A DNA stretch of 64,000 nt from Aquitalea denitrificans (GTDB lineage Bacteria > Pseudomonadota > Gammaproteobacteria > Burkholderiales > Chromobacteriaceae): NCBI RefSeq assembly GCF_009856625.1, contig NZ_CP047241.1, positions 1,240,001 to 1,304,000 on the forward strand. The letters are read 5' to 3'. Below the pieces are notes generated by a model that made no database searches, was not told where the DNA came from, and saw only the letters and a list, made by a program, of their open reading frames with translations. Positions 34,696 to 44,282 of the stretch are shown here, one piece after another; position 1 is the first letter of the stretch, and every line of letters starts with the position of its first letter. The position numbers and the translations under genes are program-made.

Positions 34696-35997
34696 ATGAA
34701 AACTTTCCGCTGGACTGCCTATCCGCTAGCCAGTGCCATGTTGCTGACCGCACTGGCTTTCGTGCTGTGTCACGCGCTGTACATTCCCTGGCCGGACAAT
34801 TACTTTGCCTGGCGTCGCGAATTCATGCTGTTAAGCGGCGTGGAGCTGATCATGCTGATGTCGCTGGGCATGCTGTTGGGCATGCGCCCCCTGTGGCTGG
34901 AAAGGCTGTGGGGCGGGCTGGACAAGCTGTACCGGCTGCACCGCCGGCTGGGTATTGCCGCAGGACTGATGCTGTCTGCCCATTGGTTGCTGGATCTGTC
35001 GCCGCGCTGGCTGATCCAGCTGGGTCTGATTGCGCCAAAGGTGCGGTCATTTCATCCGCATGTGTTTTCCTGGACTGGCTTGGCCAAGCAGGTGGGAGAG
35101 TGGGCGGCCTGGGCCGTGCTGGGGCTGGTGATCATTGCCCTGCTGCGCATGGTGCCATATGGTTTCTGGCGCAAATTGCACAAACTGTTTGCCCCGGTTT
35201 ACCTGATGGGGGTGTTTCATAGCGTCATCCTGACGCCGACGGCGTTCTGGTGGACCCCGCTGGGCTGGGCGCTGGCGGTGCTGCTGCTGGCTGGCATCTA
35301 TGCCGCACTGGCTTCTCTGCGGCGCAAGGTGGGCAGCTTGCAGCGTCATGCCGGCACGGTTACCGCGGTGCAGGCTCTGCCGGGCAATATGCTGGAAATC
35401 CGTTGTGATGTACCGCGCTGGCCAGGTCATCAGTCTGGGCAGTTTGCCTTGTTGCGACTGGATGCTGCCGAGGGCGCGCATCCCTTTACCATTGCCTCGG
35501 CCTGGCCGGGGCATGGTGAGCTGCGCTTTGTCATCAAGGCGCTGGGTGATTACACCTCAGGCCTGCCTGGTCGTGTGCAAACCGGTAGCAAGGTGATGCT
35601 GGAAGGACCTTATGGCGGTTTTACCGGCGGGGTGGATGGTCGCCCCTTGTCCGGGCCGCAGGTGTGGGTAGCAGGTGGGGTGGGGGTGACGCCTTTCCTG
35701 GCCTGGTTGCAGTCTTCCTGGCAGCCCGCGGGCATACCGGTGGATTTTTTTTATTGCGTACGCAAGGCCAGCGAAGCTGCTGGGCTGGATGAGGTGCGCC
35801 ATGCTTGCCAGCGGCTGGGTATTCGCCTGCACTTGCTGGAGAGCGATCATGGTCAGCGGCTGGATGTCGGAGCGCTGCCTGAGGCTGCGGATGTATGGTT
35901 CTGTGGGCCGGAGGGTCTGGGGCAAAGCTTGCAGCGCCAACTGGCCAGCCGTGCCGTGCCGCCGCGTTTCCACCACGAGGCCTTTTCCCTGCGTTGA
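34696..35997 (+). CDS. Ferric reductase-like transmembrane flavocytochrome
   Basis: A 433-residue protein. Six membrane helices (about 5-225) contain paired haem-ligand histidines in HRRLGIAAGLMLSAH and KLHKLFAPVYLMGVFHS. A ferredoxin-reductase-type FAD/NAD(P) module follows (about 230-433): HPFTIASAW (flavin), LEGPYGGF and VAGGVGVTPFLAW (nucleotide). It resembles the FRE/NOX-like oxidoreductases that move electrons across the inner membrane. The physiological acceptor is not evident. The ATG at 34696 is chosen by homology. Confidence 0.87.
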   Translation: MKTFRWTAYPLASAMLLTALAFVLCHALYIPWPDNYFAWRREFMLLSGVELIMLMSLGMLLGMRPLWLERLWGGLDKLYRLHRRLGIAAGLMLSAHWLLDLSPRWLIQLGLIAPKVRSFHPHVFSWTGLAKQVGEWAAWAVLGLVIIALLRMVPYGFWRKLHKLFAPVYLMGVFHSVILTPTAFWWTPLGWALAVLLLAGIYAALASLRRKVGSLQRHAGTVTAVQALPGNMLEIRCDVPRWPGHQSGQFALLRLDAAEGAHPFTIASAWPGHGELRFVIKALGDYTSGLPGRVQTGSKVMLEGPYGGFTGGVDGRPLSGPQVWVAGGVGVTPFLAWLQSSWQPAGIPVDFFYCVRKASEAAGLDEVRHACQRLGIRLHLLESDHGQRLDVGALPEAADVWFCGPEGLGQSLQRQLASRAVPPRFHHEAFSLR

Positions 35998-36023
35998 TCT
36001 GGCTGCTGACCGCTGCTTAGATT

Positions 36024-37046
36024 TCAGAACAGGTCGATGTCGCCGCTGGCGATTTCGACCTCTTGCACCAGTCCCTGCCGCAACAGGGTTTCAAACTGGC
36101 AGACCTGATTGCGACCATGGGTTTTGACGTAGTACAGCGCCTTGTCGGCCCGGTCGATGACTTGTGCCGGCACCAGGCCCTGATCCAGTCGGGTAAAGCC
36201 AATGCTAACCGTTACCTGGCCCACTTGTGGAAAGGGGTGGTTGGAAATACGGGTGCAGAAACCTTCAAGAATGGCCTGGGCTTTTTCCTCGCTGACGCTG
36301 TGGAACAGAATGGCAAACTCCTCGCCTCCGTAGCGGTACAGGCCATCGTCCTCGCCAAAAAACTGTTGCATGCGCTGGGCCAGCATCAGCAGGACTTCAT
36401 CGCCGATGATATGCCCGTAGTTGTCATTGACTTGCTTGAAGTGATCGATATCCAGCAAGGCCAGCAACGGTATGCGGCGCTTGTCACCAGATGGATCTCC
36501 CACCAGCGAGAACAGTTGGCTGTCGAATTTGCGTCGGTTGTAGAGACCGGTGAGGGTGTCACTGTCAGATGCATGCAGCAGATTGAGAAAATTCTCATGG
36601 ATGCGTGCCAGGGCAATCAGCAGTTTGTGGTCCACCACAGCCTGGGCAGACGGCGTCACCATCAGGACGGCCACCACCTGATTGGTCTGGTATAGCGGTA
36701 CACACAGGCCGGTATCGATAGGGTGGATGGCCTGGTGTTGATCCTGCTGCAACAGGATGCGTAACATCTTGCTGCCCGGCAGGGTCCAGGGTTGATTTTG
36801 TGCGGGGGGTTCTTCCAGACTGTCCAACTGAATGCGCCACCAGGGGTGGCCGTCTATCCAGCGACAGTTGTACAGCGCAATGGTGCAGTCGGCCATCAGC
36901 TCGCGCAGCGTGGCCAGCAGGCTGATCTCCAGCGTTCTGCGCTCGCGCTGGGCCGTCAGTTCAACCAGGCTATCCAGGATTTCCGGCAGAGGGAGCGTGG
37001 ATGGCTGGGTGAGTGAAGAGGTACTGCGTATTTCCATTGAGGCCAC
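36024..37046 (-). CDS. GGDEF diguanylate cyclase with N-terminal GAF-like sensor
   Basis: A 340-residue protein. Residues about 20-165 look like a GAF-type sensory domain (no membrane segment). The GGDEF domain (about 170-325) has DTLTGLYNRR, LDIDHFKQVND and an active YRYGGEEF; no RxxD inhibitory site is seen. It should make cyclic-di-GMP in the cytoplasm. An in-frame ATG at 37037 is the alternative start. Monocistronic. Confidence 0.9.
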   Translation of the reverse strand: MASMEIRSTSSLTQPSTLPLPEILDSLVELTAQRERRTLEISLLATLRELMADCTIALYNCRWIDGHPWWRIQLDSLEEPPAQNQPWTLPGSKMLRILLQQDQHQAIHPIDTGLCVPLYQTNQVVAVLMVTPSAQAVVDHKLLIALARIHENFLNLLHASDSDTLTGLYNRRKFDSQLFSLVGDPSGDKRRIPLLALLDIDHFKQVNDNYGHIIGDEVLLMLAQRMQQFFGEDDGLYRYGGEEFAILFHSVSEEKAQAILEGFCTRISNHPFPQVGQVTVSIGFTRLDQGLVPAQVIDRADKALYYVKTHGRNQVCQFETLLRQGLVQEVEIASGDIDLF

Positions 37047-37153
37047 ATCCCTTGCATCTGAGCTGTTTCATGACAAATGGTGGCTTCATTATAGGCAGTC
37101 AATGACAAGGGTGGTAACAGGTGGCCGGCCATGTGCTGACCGGCCATGTATCA

Positions 37154-37606
37154 TCAACTGCGACCAGTGCTGCCGAAGCCGCCTTCGCCGCGTTCGGACT
37201 GGCTGAAGTCATCCACCAGGTTGAATTCCACCTGTACCACCGGCACGATGATCATCTGGGCAATGCGTTCTAGCGGAGCCAGGCGGAAGGCAGTGTGGCC
37301 TCGGTTCCATACCGAGACAAACAGCTGGCCCTGATAGTCCGAGTCGATCAGGCCAACCAGGTTGCCTAGCACGATGCCATGCTTGTGGCCAAGGCCGGAG
37401 CGCGGCAGGATCATTGCCGCCAGCTTGGGGTCGGCAATGTGAATGGCCATGCCGGTGGGCACCAGTTGGGTTTCACCCGGTGCAATCAGCAAGTCCTTGT
37501 CGATGGCAGCCCGCAGGTCGAGGCCGGCGGAGCCCGGCGTGGCGTAATCGGGCAGGTTGTCGTGCAGGCGCGGGTCCAGCACTTTGACGTCTACAACAGG
37601 TTTCAT
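37154..37606 (-). CDS. dut: Deoxyuridine 5'-triphosphate nucleotidohydrolase
   Basis: A 150-residue trimeric dUTPase, removing dUTP and making dUMP. All five motifs are visible: GSAGLDLRA, PRSGLGHKHGI, GLIDSDYQG, RIAQMIIVP and the C-terminal P-loop-like RGEGGFGSTG. The ATG at 37604-37606 (MKPVVDVKVL) matches homologues. coaBC lies just upstream in the same direction, the conserved coaBC-dut order. Confidence 0.96.
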   Translation of the reverse strand: MKPVVDVKVLDPRLHDNLPDYATPGSAGLDLRAAIDKDLLIAPGETQLVPTGMAIHIADPKLAAMILPRSGLGHKHGIVLGNLVGLIDSDYQGQLFVSVWNRGHTAFRLAPLERIAQMIIVPVVQVEFNLVDDFSQSERGEGGFGSTGRS

Positions 37607-37628
37607 GATGGTTTTCCTGCAAATGAAA

Positions 37629-37658
37629 TGGGCAGGCAGGCCGCGTGGGCCTGCCTTG
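37629..37658 (-). terminator. Stem-loop between coaBC and dut
   Basis: AGGCAGGCC and GGCCTGCCT form a 9-bp stem in the 80-bp gap. There is no T-run; it may be a processing or partial-termination signal. Confidence 0.35.
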
Positions 37659-37686
37659 TCGGGCAAGGTCGGATTGTGGTTGCGAC

Positions 37687-38865
37687 TTAACGAGGCAGCA
37701 GATGGGTCAGATGCTCGACAATGGCCCGGGCCACGGCGGGCTTGGGCAGGTCCGGCAGCGCATGCGCACCGGCATCGTCCAGCAGCACAACCTGGTTGCT
37801 GTCCGCACCCATGGCGTGTTGCGCCAGATTGGCCACCAGCAGCGGCAGCCGTTTTTTCTTGCGTTTGCTCTCGGCAAATTCCAGCAGGTTCTGGCTTTCG
37901 GCGGCAAAGCCGACACAGAACGGTGCGGCGGGCAGACTGGCCACGGTAGCCAGGATGTCCGGGTTTTCTTCCAGTTCGATCACCGGCAGGCCGGCACCTT
38001 TCTTGATCTTGTGCTCGGAACGGTTTTTCACCCGGTAGTCCGCCACGGCGGCCACGCTGATGAAAATGTCCGCATGACCCACTTCCTGCATCACGCCATC
38101 GTACATTTGCCGGGCACTGTCAACGTCAATGCGGCGCATGCCTATCGGTGCCGGCATGCCGGTGGGGCCGGAAATCAGCGTTACCTCGGCACCGGCATCG
38201 CGACAGGCACGTGCCAGCGCATAACCCATCTTGCCGGAGCTGATATTGGTGATGCCGCGTACGGTATCGATGGCTTCAAAAGTGGGGCCGGCGGTGAGCA
38301 GCACTTTTTTGCCCGCCAGGGTCTTGGCCACGAAAAAGCCTTCCAGCATCTCGGCCAGCGCTTCTGGTTCCAGCATGCGGCCTTCACCTACTTCACCGCA
38401 GGCTTGCGCGCCGGAGTCCGGCCCCCATACGGCCACGCCATCAGCCTTGAGCTGAGCGACATTGCGCTGGGTGGGCGGGTTTTGCCACATCTGGCGATTC
38501 ATCGCCGGAGCGACAATCAGCGGACAGGTGCGGGCGGCGGCCAGGGTGGAGATCAGGTCATCGCTCACGCCGTGGGCCAGCTTGAACAGCAGGTTGGTAC
38601 TGGCCGGGGCAATCAGGAAGGCATCTGCACGGCGCGACAGCTGGATGTGCGCCATGGCATTGTCCGGACGCGGGTCCCAAATATCAGTGTAGACCGCATT
38701 GCCCGACAGGGCCTGAAAGGTGACCGGGGTAACAAAGCGGGTAGCCGCTTCAGTCATCACCACTTCTACCTGATGGCCGGCCTTGACCAGCAGGCGGGTC
38801 AGTTCGGCAGTTTTGTAGGCGGCAATGCCACCGCTTACGCCAAGCAGGATGCGTCTGGCTGTCAT
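37687..38865 (-). CDS. coaBC: Bifunctional phosphopantothenoylcysteine decarboxylase/synthase
   Basis: A 392-residue fusion catalysing two steps of coenzyme A synthesis. The N-terminal CoaC flavoprotein (about 1-190) has GVSGGIAAYKTAEL, APAMNRQMWQNPP and the active-site Cys region CGEVGEGRML. The C-terminal CoaB domain has TAGPTFEAIDTVRGITN and SSGKMGYALA. Full length. The gene diverges from radC. Confidence 0.96.
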   Translation of the reverse strand: MTARRILLGVSGGIAAYKTAELTRLLVKAGHQVEVVMTEAATRFVTPVTFQALSGNAVYTDIWDPRPDNAMAHIQLSRRADAFLIAPASTNLLFKLAHGVSDDLISTLAAARTCPLIVAPAMNRQMWQNPPTQRNVAQLKADGVAVWGPDSGAQACGEVGEGRMLEPEALAEMLEGFFVAKTLAGKKVLLTAGPTFEAIDTVRGITNISSGKMGYALARACRDAGAEVTLISGPTGMPAPIGMRRIDVDSARQMYDGVMQEVGHADIFISVAAVADYRVKNRSEHKIKKGAGLPVIELEENPDILATVASLPAAPFCVGFAAESQNLLEFAESKRKKKRLPLLVANLAQHAMGADSNQVVLLDDAGAHALPDLPKPAVARAIVEHLTHLLPR

Positions 38866-39037
38866 CGGGCTTCCTGGGAACTGTGCAATAAAGCCGAAAG
38901 TTTACCGGAATTTCCCGCTAGCCGCGCTGCCGGCTTGCAACTGGCCCTTGGCCGGGCGGGGTGGATGACGGTGCATGGATATGATGTTTGCCGACTGCTT
39001 CCAAACAGGCTATAGCCAGAGTAAGGGTAAATCATTC

Positions 39038-39712
39038 ATGTCCATCACCGATTGGCCGCTGGCCGAACGTCCTCGTGAAAAATTGCTGGCCCAGGGTGCG
39101 GCGGCCCTGTCGGATGCCGAATTACTGGCCATCTTCCTGCGTACCGGCATCAGGGGGATGACCGCCGTGGACATGGCGCGGCAATTGCTGACACAGTTTG
39201 GCTCGCTGGCGGCACTGCTGGGTTGCCGGTTGGATGATTTTGAGCGCTGCCCAGGTCTTGGGGCTGCCAAGTATGCGCAGCTGATGGCATGCAAGGAACT
39301 GTCGAGCCGGGCGCTTGCCGAAGAAATGAAGCTGAGTGATGCGCTGGATGGGCCGGATGCGGTAAAGAACTACCTGCGCTGGGTGATAGGTCGGCGCGAT
39401 ATCGAAGTATTTGTGGTGCTGTTTCTGACGGCGCAGCACCGGGTGATTACCGTGGAGGAAGTAGCCAGCGGTACGCTCACCGAGGCCCGTGTCTACCCGC
39501 GCGAGGTAGCACGGCGCTGTCTGCAACACAATGCAGCTGCCGTGATCGTGGCACACAACCATCCATCCGGGGTGGCAGAACCTTCGGCGGCGGACCGGGC
39601 GCTCACCGAAAGCCTGCGTGCCGCGCTGGCCTTGCTGGATTGTCGTTTGCTGGACCATTTTGTGGTAACGGGCAGCCAGGCGGTGTCGATGGCCGAGCTT
39701 GGCTGCTTGTGA
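39038..39712 (+). CDS. radC: RadC family JAB-domain protein
   Basis: A 224-residue protein. The N-terminal helix-hairpin-helix (about 45-80) precedes the JAB/MPN metalloprotein domain, with the HNHPSG motif and downstream Asp (HxHx7D) intact. Despite the name, a role in DNA repair is doubtful. The ATG at 39038 has AAGGG upstream; ATGs further upstream add an unconserved tail. It diverges from coaBC as in many proteobacteria. Confidence 0.93.
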   Translation: MSITDWPLAERPREKLLAQGAAALSDAELLAIFLRTGIRGMTAVDMARQLLTQFGSLAALLGCRLDDFERCPGLGAAKYAQLMACKELSSRALAEEMKLSDALDGPDAVKNYLRWVIGRRDIEVFVVLFLTAQHRVITVEEVASGTLTEARVYPREVARRCLQHNAAAVIVAHNHPSGVAEPSAADRALTESLRAALALLDCRLLDHFVVTGSQAVSMAELGCL

Positions 39713-39829
39713 TGGAAGATGCGGATCGATGCTGAGCAGCCTGACAGTGCTGCGCCAGCTGACGGACGCATCTGGCTGGTGACTGTCGGCTGTGACCTTG
39801 TCTCTCAACTGCATCACACGGAGGTTGCC

Positions 39830-40081
39830 ATGAACATCCTGCGCTTGCTGAATGAGTCCGATTACATTCAGGTCAACAACCAGTTTATCAAGCCGGATCA
39901 GCACGGAGGGTCGGAAGAATTTGCTGATGAAGATGATATCGTGCTGGAAGCCCATGTCGATGGTCAGGACCTGGTGTTGACGCTGGGTGACCTGGAAGAT
40001 GCCACGCCGCTGGCTGATGGCGGCTTCTGGCTGGAGGGCGTGGGCTATCTGCGCTTTCTGTCTCGGCAAAGCCTGCATTAG
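39830..40081 (+). CDS. Conserved hypothetical acidic protein
   Basis: An 83-residue acidic cytoplasmic protein (MNILRLLNESDYIQVNN...). Strong GGAGG precedes the ATG at 39830, which argues against the earlier in-frame ATG at 39719. I do not recognise a family. It lies 117 bp after radC in the same direction. Confidence 0.6.
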   Translation: MNILRLLNESDYIQVNNQFIKPDQHGGSEEFADEDDIVLEAHVDGQDLVLTLGDLEDATPLADGGFWLEGVGYLRFLSRQSLH

Positions 40082-40323
40082 CGGCACTGCATCTGCGCAT
40101 GCCCGTCTGGTGCTGCAAGCATTGCTATTGGGCCCGTCCTGTTGCGGCAGTGCCGTACCGGACGGGTATTGTGGTTTTTTGGCCCGTCAGGCCAGTGTGT
40201 TTCCCTTTTCGCTTCCTTTGGCTGCAAGCAGTTTGATTTGTCTCAAATCAGGGCCTTGTCGCTGCTGTTAGAGTGTCGGCTCTTATTCTAAAGGCATAAT
40301 CTGCCGCACGCTTCGAGGGTGAT

Positions 40324-40698
40324 ATGGAAAAATACAGAATCGGCATGATAGGCGCAGGTGTAACCGGCACCCCGCTGCTCCAGCAACTGCTGGATGCCCC
40401 GTTTGTTGAAATGGTCGGGGTGGCCGATCTGGATTTGCGTCTGCCCGGTATCGAGCTGGCGCGGGCACGCGGTGTGCCGGTAACCAGCAATTTCATCGAG
40501 ATTGCCGAGCAGGGTGATCAGGTGGACATCATCATCGACGTGACCGGCTCGCGTAAGGTGCGTGAGGATCTGCGCCGCTTCATGCAGTTTTCCGGTAACA
40601 GCCATACCGTGATCGTACACGAGCGCGTTGCCTTGCTGATGATGTCGCTGGGTGCTGGCACACAAGTAGAAACCCAGCACGAGGAAATGGGCTATTGA
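40324..40698 (+). CDS. Small Rossmann-fold protein (Gfo/Idh-like NAD-binding domain only)
   Basis: A 124-residue protein consisting of a single nucleotide-binding domain: GMIGAGVTGTPLLQQL, then VADLD at the end of strand 2 and IIIDVTGS. The catalytic and dimerisation domain of Gfo/Idh/MocA dehydrogenases is absent, yet the gene ends cleanly with a good terminator. It may act as an NAD(H)-sensing or regulatory protein; that is a guess. Confidence 0.65.
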   Translation: MEKYRIGMIGAGVTGTPLLQQLLDAPFVEMVGVADLDLRLPGIELARARGVPVTSNFIEIAEQGDQVDIIIDVTGSRKVREDLRRFMQFSGNSHTVIVHERVALLMMSLGAGTQVETQHEEMGY

Positions 40699-40726
40699 GC
40701 CTGCGCTGACAGCAGGCATGCAGGAC

Positions 40727-40757
40727 AAACCCGGCCATGGCCGGGTTTTTGTTTTTC
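40727..40757 (+). terminator. Rho-independent terminator
   Basis: The self-complementary CCCGGCCATGGCCGGG flanked by AAA and TTTTTG follows the small Rossmann gene. Confidence 0.85.
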
Positions 40758-40774
40758 AGGCGGCAGATTGCCGC

Positions 40775-41383
40775 TCAGCCAAAGCCGCGCTGTTTCAAGG
40801 CCAGGTACAGCATGCCGGCGGTAATGGCGTCGTTCAGCGCGTCGTGACGCGGCAGGGCCGGTACTTGCAGGTCGGCAATCAGCTCGGCCAGCCGCAGGTC
40901 GATGTAGGCACCGGGGTTTTGCTTGAACTTGTAGTCGTAATAGCGGCCGGAGACTTCGATCTGCCGGTTGGGCAGGCTGATGCCGGTGATGCCGCGCACA
41001 TATTTGTTGAGCACGGCCACATCGTATTCCAGGTAATAGCCCACCAGTGGCCGCCCGCCGATGAAGTCCAGCAATTGCCGCACCGCGTCGTCAGCATCCA
41101 GACCTTCCGACACATCCATGGGCCGCAGCCCGTGAATGCTGATATTGCGGCTTTCCAGTTTGCGCGTGGGTTTTACCAGCACATAAAAGGCCTGGCTGGA
41201 CAGGATGCGGTTGCCGCGCAGCCGTACTGCACCAATCGACAACAGCTCGGCTTCCTGTACTTTCAGGCTGGTGGTTTCGCAGTCCACGCTGACCACCTCC
41301 TGTGTGTCGTCGACAAACAGGGTGGCATAGCGCGGGTCTTTCAGCATGCGGCGCTGCCACTGGCGTTTGAGATTGCCCAGCAT
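40775..41383 (-). CDS. DnaQ-like 3'-5' exonuclease
   Basis: A 202-residue DEDDh-type exonuclease. Motif I is VVSVDCETTSL, motif II is VGYYLEYDVAVLN, and motif III has His and Asp in LPRHDALNDAITAGM. Its start overlaps by one base the stop of the CBS/nucleotidyltransferase gene, so the pair is translationally coupled. This pairing is common in proteobacteria; the substrate is unknown. Confidence 0.9.
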   Translation of the reverse strand: MLGNLKRQWQRRMLKDPRYATLFVDDTQEVVSVDCETTSLKVQEAELLSIGAVRLRGNRILSSQAFYVLVKPTRKLESRNISIHGLRPMDVSEGLDADDAVRQLLDFIGGRPLVGYYLEYDVAVLNKYVRGITGISLPNRQIEVSGRYYDYKFKQNPGAYIDLRLAELIADLQVPALPRHDALNDAITAGMLYLALKQRGFG

Positions 41384-43188
41384 CAGAAGCTCCCCAGACG
41401 GAAATGGTGGCGCAGCTGGGTGCGGAATTTCTTCACCACGCCCAGGGCGTCTTTCAGCAGGTCGCGTTCCAGCGTGGAGAGCTGATCCGGTTCGATCTGG
41501 TTGCCCGGCAGCTTGCCCAGCGAGACCTGCTGCAAGCCCTGACTGAGCTTGAGGGTGAGCAGGAAGGATAGTGATTCAGCGATTTCATTGGCCAGCTCCC
41601 TGTCCAGGTGTCCGGCTTCGGCCAGCGCATGCAGCCGGTCGAAGGTGTTGCATTGGCTGATTCCGTGTTCCAGCGAGAGCGAACGCACGCCATGGACCAG
41701 CGGGAAAATGCCGCCTTTTTTCAGATCCAGCATGGCCTTGCCGTTGCGCTCCTTGGTCAGCAGGTGTGAAAACAGTCCCAGCGGTGTGTCGAATTGTTCG
41801 ATGGCGCGGGCAAAGCGCGAGAAAAAGCTGGCATCGTCGCGTAGCTGTTGCAGCAAATAGGCATGGCTGCGTTCCAGCAGGCTGGCATCGCCGACGACGG
41901 CTTCGGCATCCACATAGATGGCCAGGTTCATCAATGCGGCACCGTCCGGCTGGTACACCCATTGGTGAATCTGCTGTTGCAGCTGGCTTTCGGTCAGCCG
42001 CCAGGCGGCATTGTTGACCATGATCTGGCCCTGGCAGGGCGGATAGCCAAAGCGGGCCAGCGCGGCGGAAAAGGCTTCGCAGATGGCGGGCAGTTCCGGG
42101 TGGTTGAAGCCGTTGCGCAGGATCAGCGCATTGTCCTGATCGGTCTTGAGGATCTGCTCGCCACGGCCTTCCGAACCCATTACCAGCAGGCAGCTGTTGT
42201 CCTGCACTTCTGCTGGCGCCAATAGCTGCCAGGTGCGGGAGAACAGCCGCGCATTGAGCGTTTGCACCAGCCGGCCCAGTTGCGGGGCTTTCACGCCGTG
42301 GCTGAACAGGATTTGTACCAGACGGGTGATCTGACCGGAGATTTCCGCCAGTTCGTCCAGCGTATCCGCGCGTTCCAGTCGCTGTGCAATCAGGTGGGAG
42401 TGGTTGGAGAAGTAGGACAGGATGTCCACCTGCGACAAGATACCGATGGCCTCGCCATTGTCGGTGACCACCAGGCGGCGGATATTGCGCCGGGTCATGA
42501 TCAGCAGCGCATTGAACAGGAAGTCGCCCACGTCGACGGTGAGCAGTTCGAAGCGGCACAGGGTGGCCAGTGACGTGCTGCCGGGGACTTCGTTGAGCAC
42601 GATGTCACGAAAATCAGTGGTGGTGAAAATGCCCAGCTTGCCGTCATGGCGTACCAGCACCGACTTGACCTTGTTGTCCTTCATCACCCGCGCCGCTTCA
42701 CGCACGCTGGTGCTGCCGTCCACGAACACCGGGGTACGCCCCCCGACATCGCCTACGGTGGCGGTCAGCAGGGTTTGCAGTTCGCGGTTGCCGGCACGCT
42801 GCGCCATGCTGCCGAACTTCTCCGACACGCTGGCATAAAAGTACGCGCCAAAACGCGGGTTCTGTTCGGTCAGCGCCATCACCACATCCCGCGGCAGGGT
42901 GTAGAGCAGGGCTTCTTCGTGCACCACAAAGCGGTGCGGGGTCTGGCCGGCCACCATGGCGCGGGCGTCGAAGGTGTCGCGCTCGCGGTAGAGGGTGATG
43001 ACTTCGTCGCCCGCCATTTCGCGCACACTACCTTTGAGCACCACATACAGGGCTTCTACCCGGTCGCTGGGGCCGAGCAGGCATTCCTCATCGGCAAAAA
43101 ACTGGATGTCGGCGTGTTTTTCCAGCGTTTGCTGTTCGCTGGGCGTCAGGGTGTCGAAGGGCGGATGGCTGAAGTCGAAGCGGCTCAT
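41383..43188 (-). CDS. Cyclic-nucleotide-binding / CBS / DUF294 nucleotidyltransferase-like protein
   Basis: A 601-residue cytoplasmic protein. The N-terminal cNMP-binding fold (about 10-125) is followed by two CBS motifs (about 150-265), a DUF294/GlnD-like nucleotidyltransferase with GSEGRGEQILKTDQDNALI (about 340-360), and a DUF294_C helical domain. Similar proteins are coupled to DnaQ-like exonucleases, as here. Function is unproven; a nucleotide-sensing enzyme is likely. Confidence 0.9.
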   Translation of the reverse strand: MSRFDFSHPPFDTLTPSEQQTLEKHADIQFFADEECLLGPSDRVEALYVVLKGSVREMAGDEVITLYRERDTFDARAMVAGQTPHRFVVHEEALLYTLPRDVVMALTEQNPRFGAYFYASVSEKFGSMAQRAGNRELQTLLTATVGDVGGRTPVFVDGSTSVREAARVMKDNKVKSVLVRHDGKLGIFTTTDFRDIVLNEVPGSTSLATLCRFELLTVDVGDFLFNALLIMTRRNIRRLVVTDNGEAIGILSQVDILSYFSNHSHLIAQRLERADTLDELAEISGQITRLVQILFSHGVKAPQLGRLVQTLNARLFSRTWQLLAPAEVQDNSCLLVMGSEGRGEQILKTDQDNALILRNGFNHPELPAICEAFSAALARFGYPPCQGQIMVNNAAWRLTESQLQQQIHQWVYQPDGAALMNLAIYVDAEAVVGDASLLERSHAYLLQQLRDDASFFSRFARAIEQFDTPLGLFSHLLTKERNGKAMLDLKKGGIFPLVHGVRSLSLEHGISQCNTFDRLHALAEAGHLDRELANEIAESLSFLLTLKLSQGLQQVSLGKLPGNQIEPDQLSTLERDLLKDALGVVKKFRTQLRHHFRLGSF

Positions 43189-43277
43189 GATGTCTCTCCG
43201 GTGGCGCGGTTGTTATCCATTTTGTAAAAGCGGTCTTTTCTGCAGCATAACGCGGAAGTGCCGGGCAGAGAATGAAA

Positions 43278-43303
43278 AAGCCGCTTCCCGGAGGAGGCGG
43301 CTT
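43278..43303 (-). terminator. Terminator of the glutamine amidotransferase gene
   Basis: Minus-strand stem AAGCCGC / GCGGCTT with a GC-rich loop, followed by TTTTTC, 24 nt beyond the stop. Confidence 0.75.
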
Positions 43304-43326
43304 ATTGCTAACGGGCGGGCAGGGCA

Positions 43327-44103
43327 TCAAGCGGCACTGGCCTGTAGCGGGGCTCCGTCACGGAACAGCAATAGCTGGCCGGGCTGCAGCTGGGTCCAGT
43401 TTTCGTTGTCGGTCAGCGGCTGGGTGGCTACCACGGCCACGCGGTCGTAGGGCGTGGTCACGGTGGAAAAATCCACCGTGACATCGTCGTCCACCAGATG
43501 GGCCTTGTTGAACGGGGCCTGGCGGATGATGTAGTGCAGATTGGTGGCGCAGTGGGCAAACAGCACTTCGCCATTGCTCAGCATGAAGTTGAACACGCCG
43601 TGCTGGCGGATTTCGGCCGCCAGCCGGTCGATTTCGGCAAACAGCTCATCCAGCTGCGGCGCGCTGCACCACTTGCGGCGCAATTGCTCCATAAGGTAGC
43701 AAAAGGCGCGTTCCGAGTCGGTGGTGCCTACCGGGTTGAAGTGGCAGCCGGCTTCGGGCTGGAAGGTTTTCAGGTCGCCGTTGTGGGCGAAAATCCAGTA
43801 CTGGCCCCACATCTCGCGCATGAAGGGGTGGGTGTTGGCCAGATTCACCTCGCCCTGAGTGGCCTTGCGGATATGGGCGATGACGTTTTGCGACTTGATC
43901 GGGTAATTGCGTACCAGATGGGCGACGGCGGATTCCACCGAGGGCTTGTCATCCAGAAAGATGCGGCAGCCTTTGCCTTCAAAGAAGGCAATGCCCCAGC
44001 CATCGGCATGGTGATCGGTGAGGCCGCCACGGCGGTGGAAGCCTTCAAAGGAAAACAGGATGTCGGTCGGGGTATTGCAATTCATGCCTAATAGCTGGCA
44101 CAT
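43327..44103 (-). CDS. Class II glutamine amidotransferase (YafJ-like)
   Basis: A 258-residue Ntn-type amidotransferase. The N-terminal nucleophile is Cys2 (MCQLLGMNCN). HADGWGIAFFE, HIRKATQG and FAHNGDL form the glutamine pocket. There is no synthase domain; the acceptor is unknown. The ATG at 44101-44103 is required to expose Cys2, so the upstream open frame is discarded. Confidence 0.92.
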   Translation of the reverse strand: MCQLLGMNCNTPTDILFSFEGFHRRGGLTDHHADGWGIAFFEGKGCRIFLDDKPSVESAVAHLVRNYPIKSQNVIAHIRKATQGEVNLANTHPFMREMWGQYWIFAHNGDLKTFQPEAGCHFNPVGTTDSERAFCYLMEQLRRKWCSAPQLDELFAEIDRLAAEIRQHGVFNFMLSNGEVLFAHCATNLHYIIRQAPFNKAHLVDDDVTVDFSTVTTPYDRVAVVATQPLTDNENWTQLQPGQLLLFRDGAPLQASAA

Positions 44104-44282
44104 GGGGTCATAGCTCGCAGATGTGGGGTGTATCGGGTGTGACAGCCGGTCGGGGCGTGCCGTCCGGCCTGTTTCGAGCATAGTCGATTCACGTCGGAGC
44201 GACAATTGTCCGACACCGGGCCGGGCAGCTTAGCCACGCTGCGGGTAACAGGCTCTGACCAGGATCAGACTTGTTGCATGCT

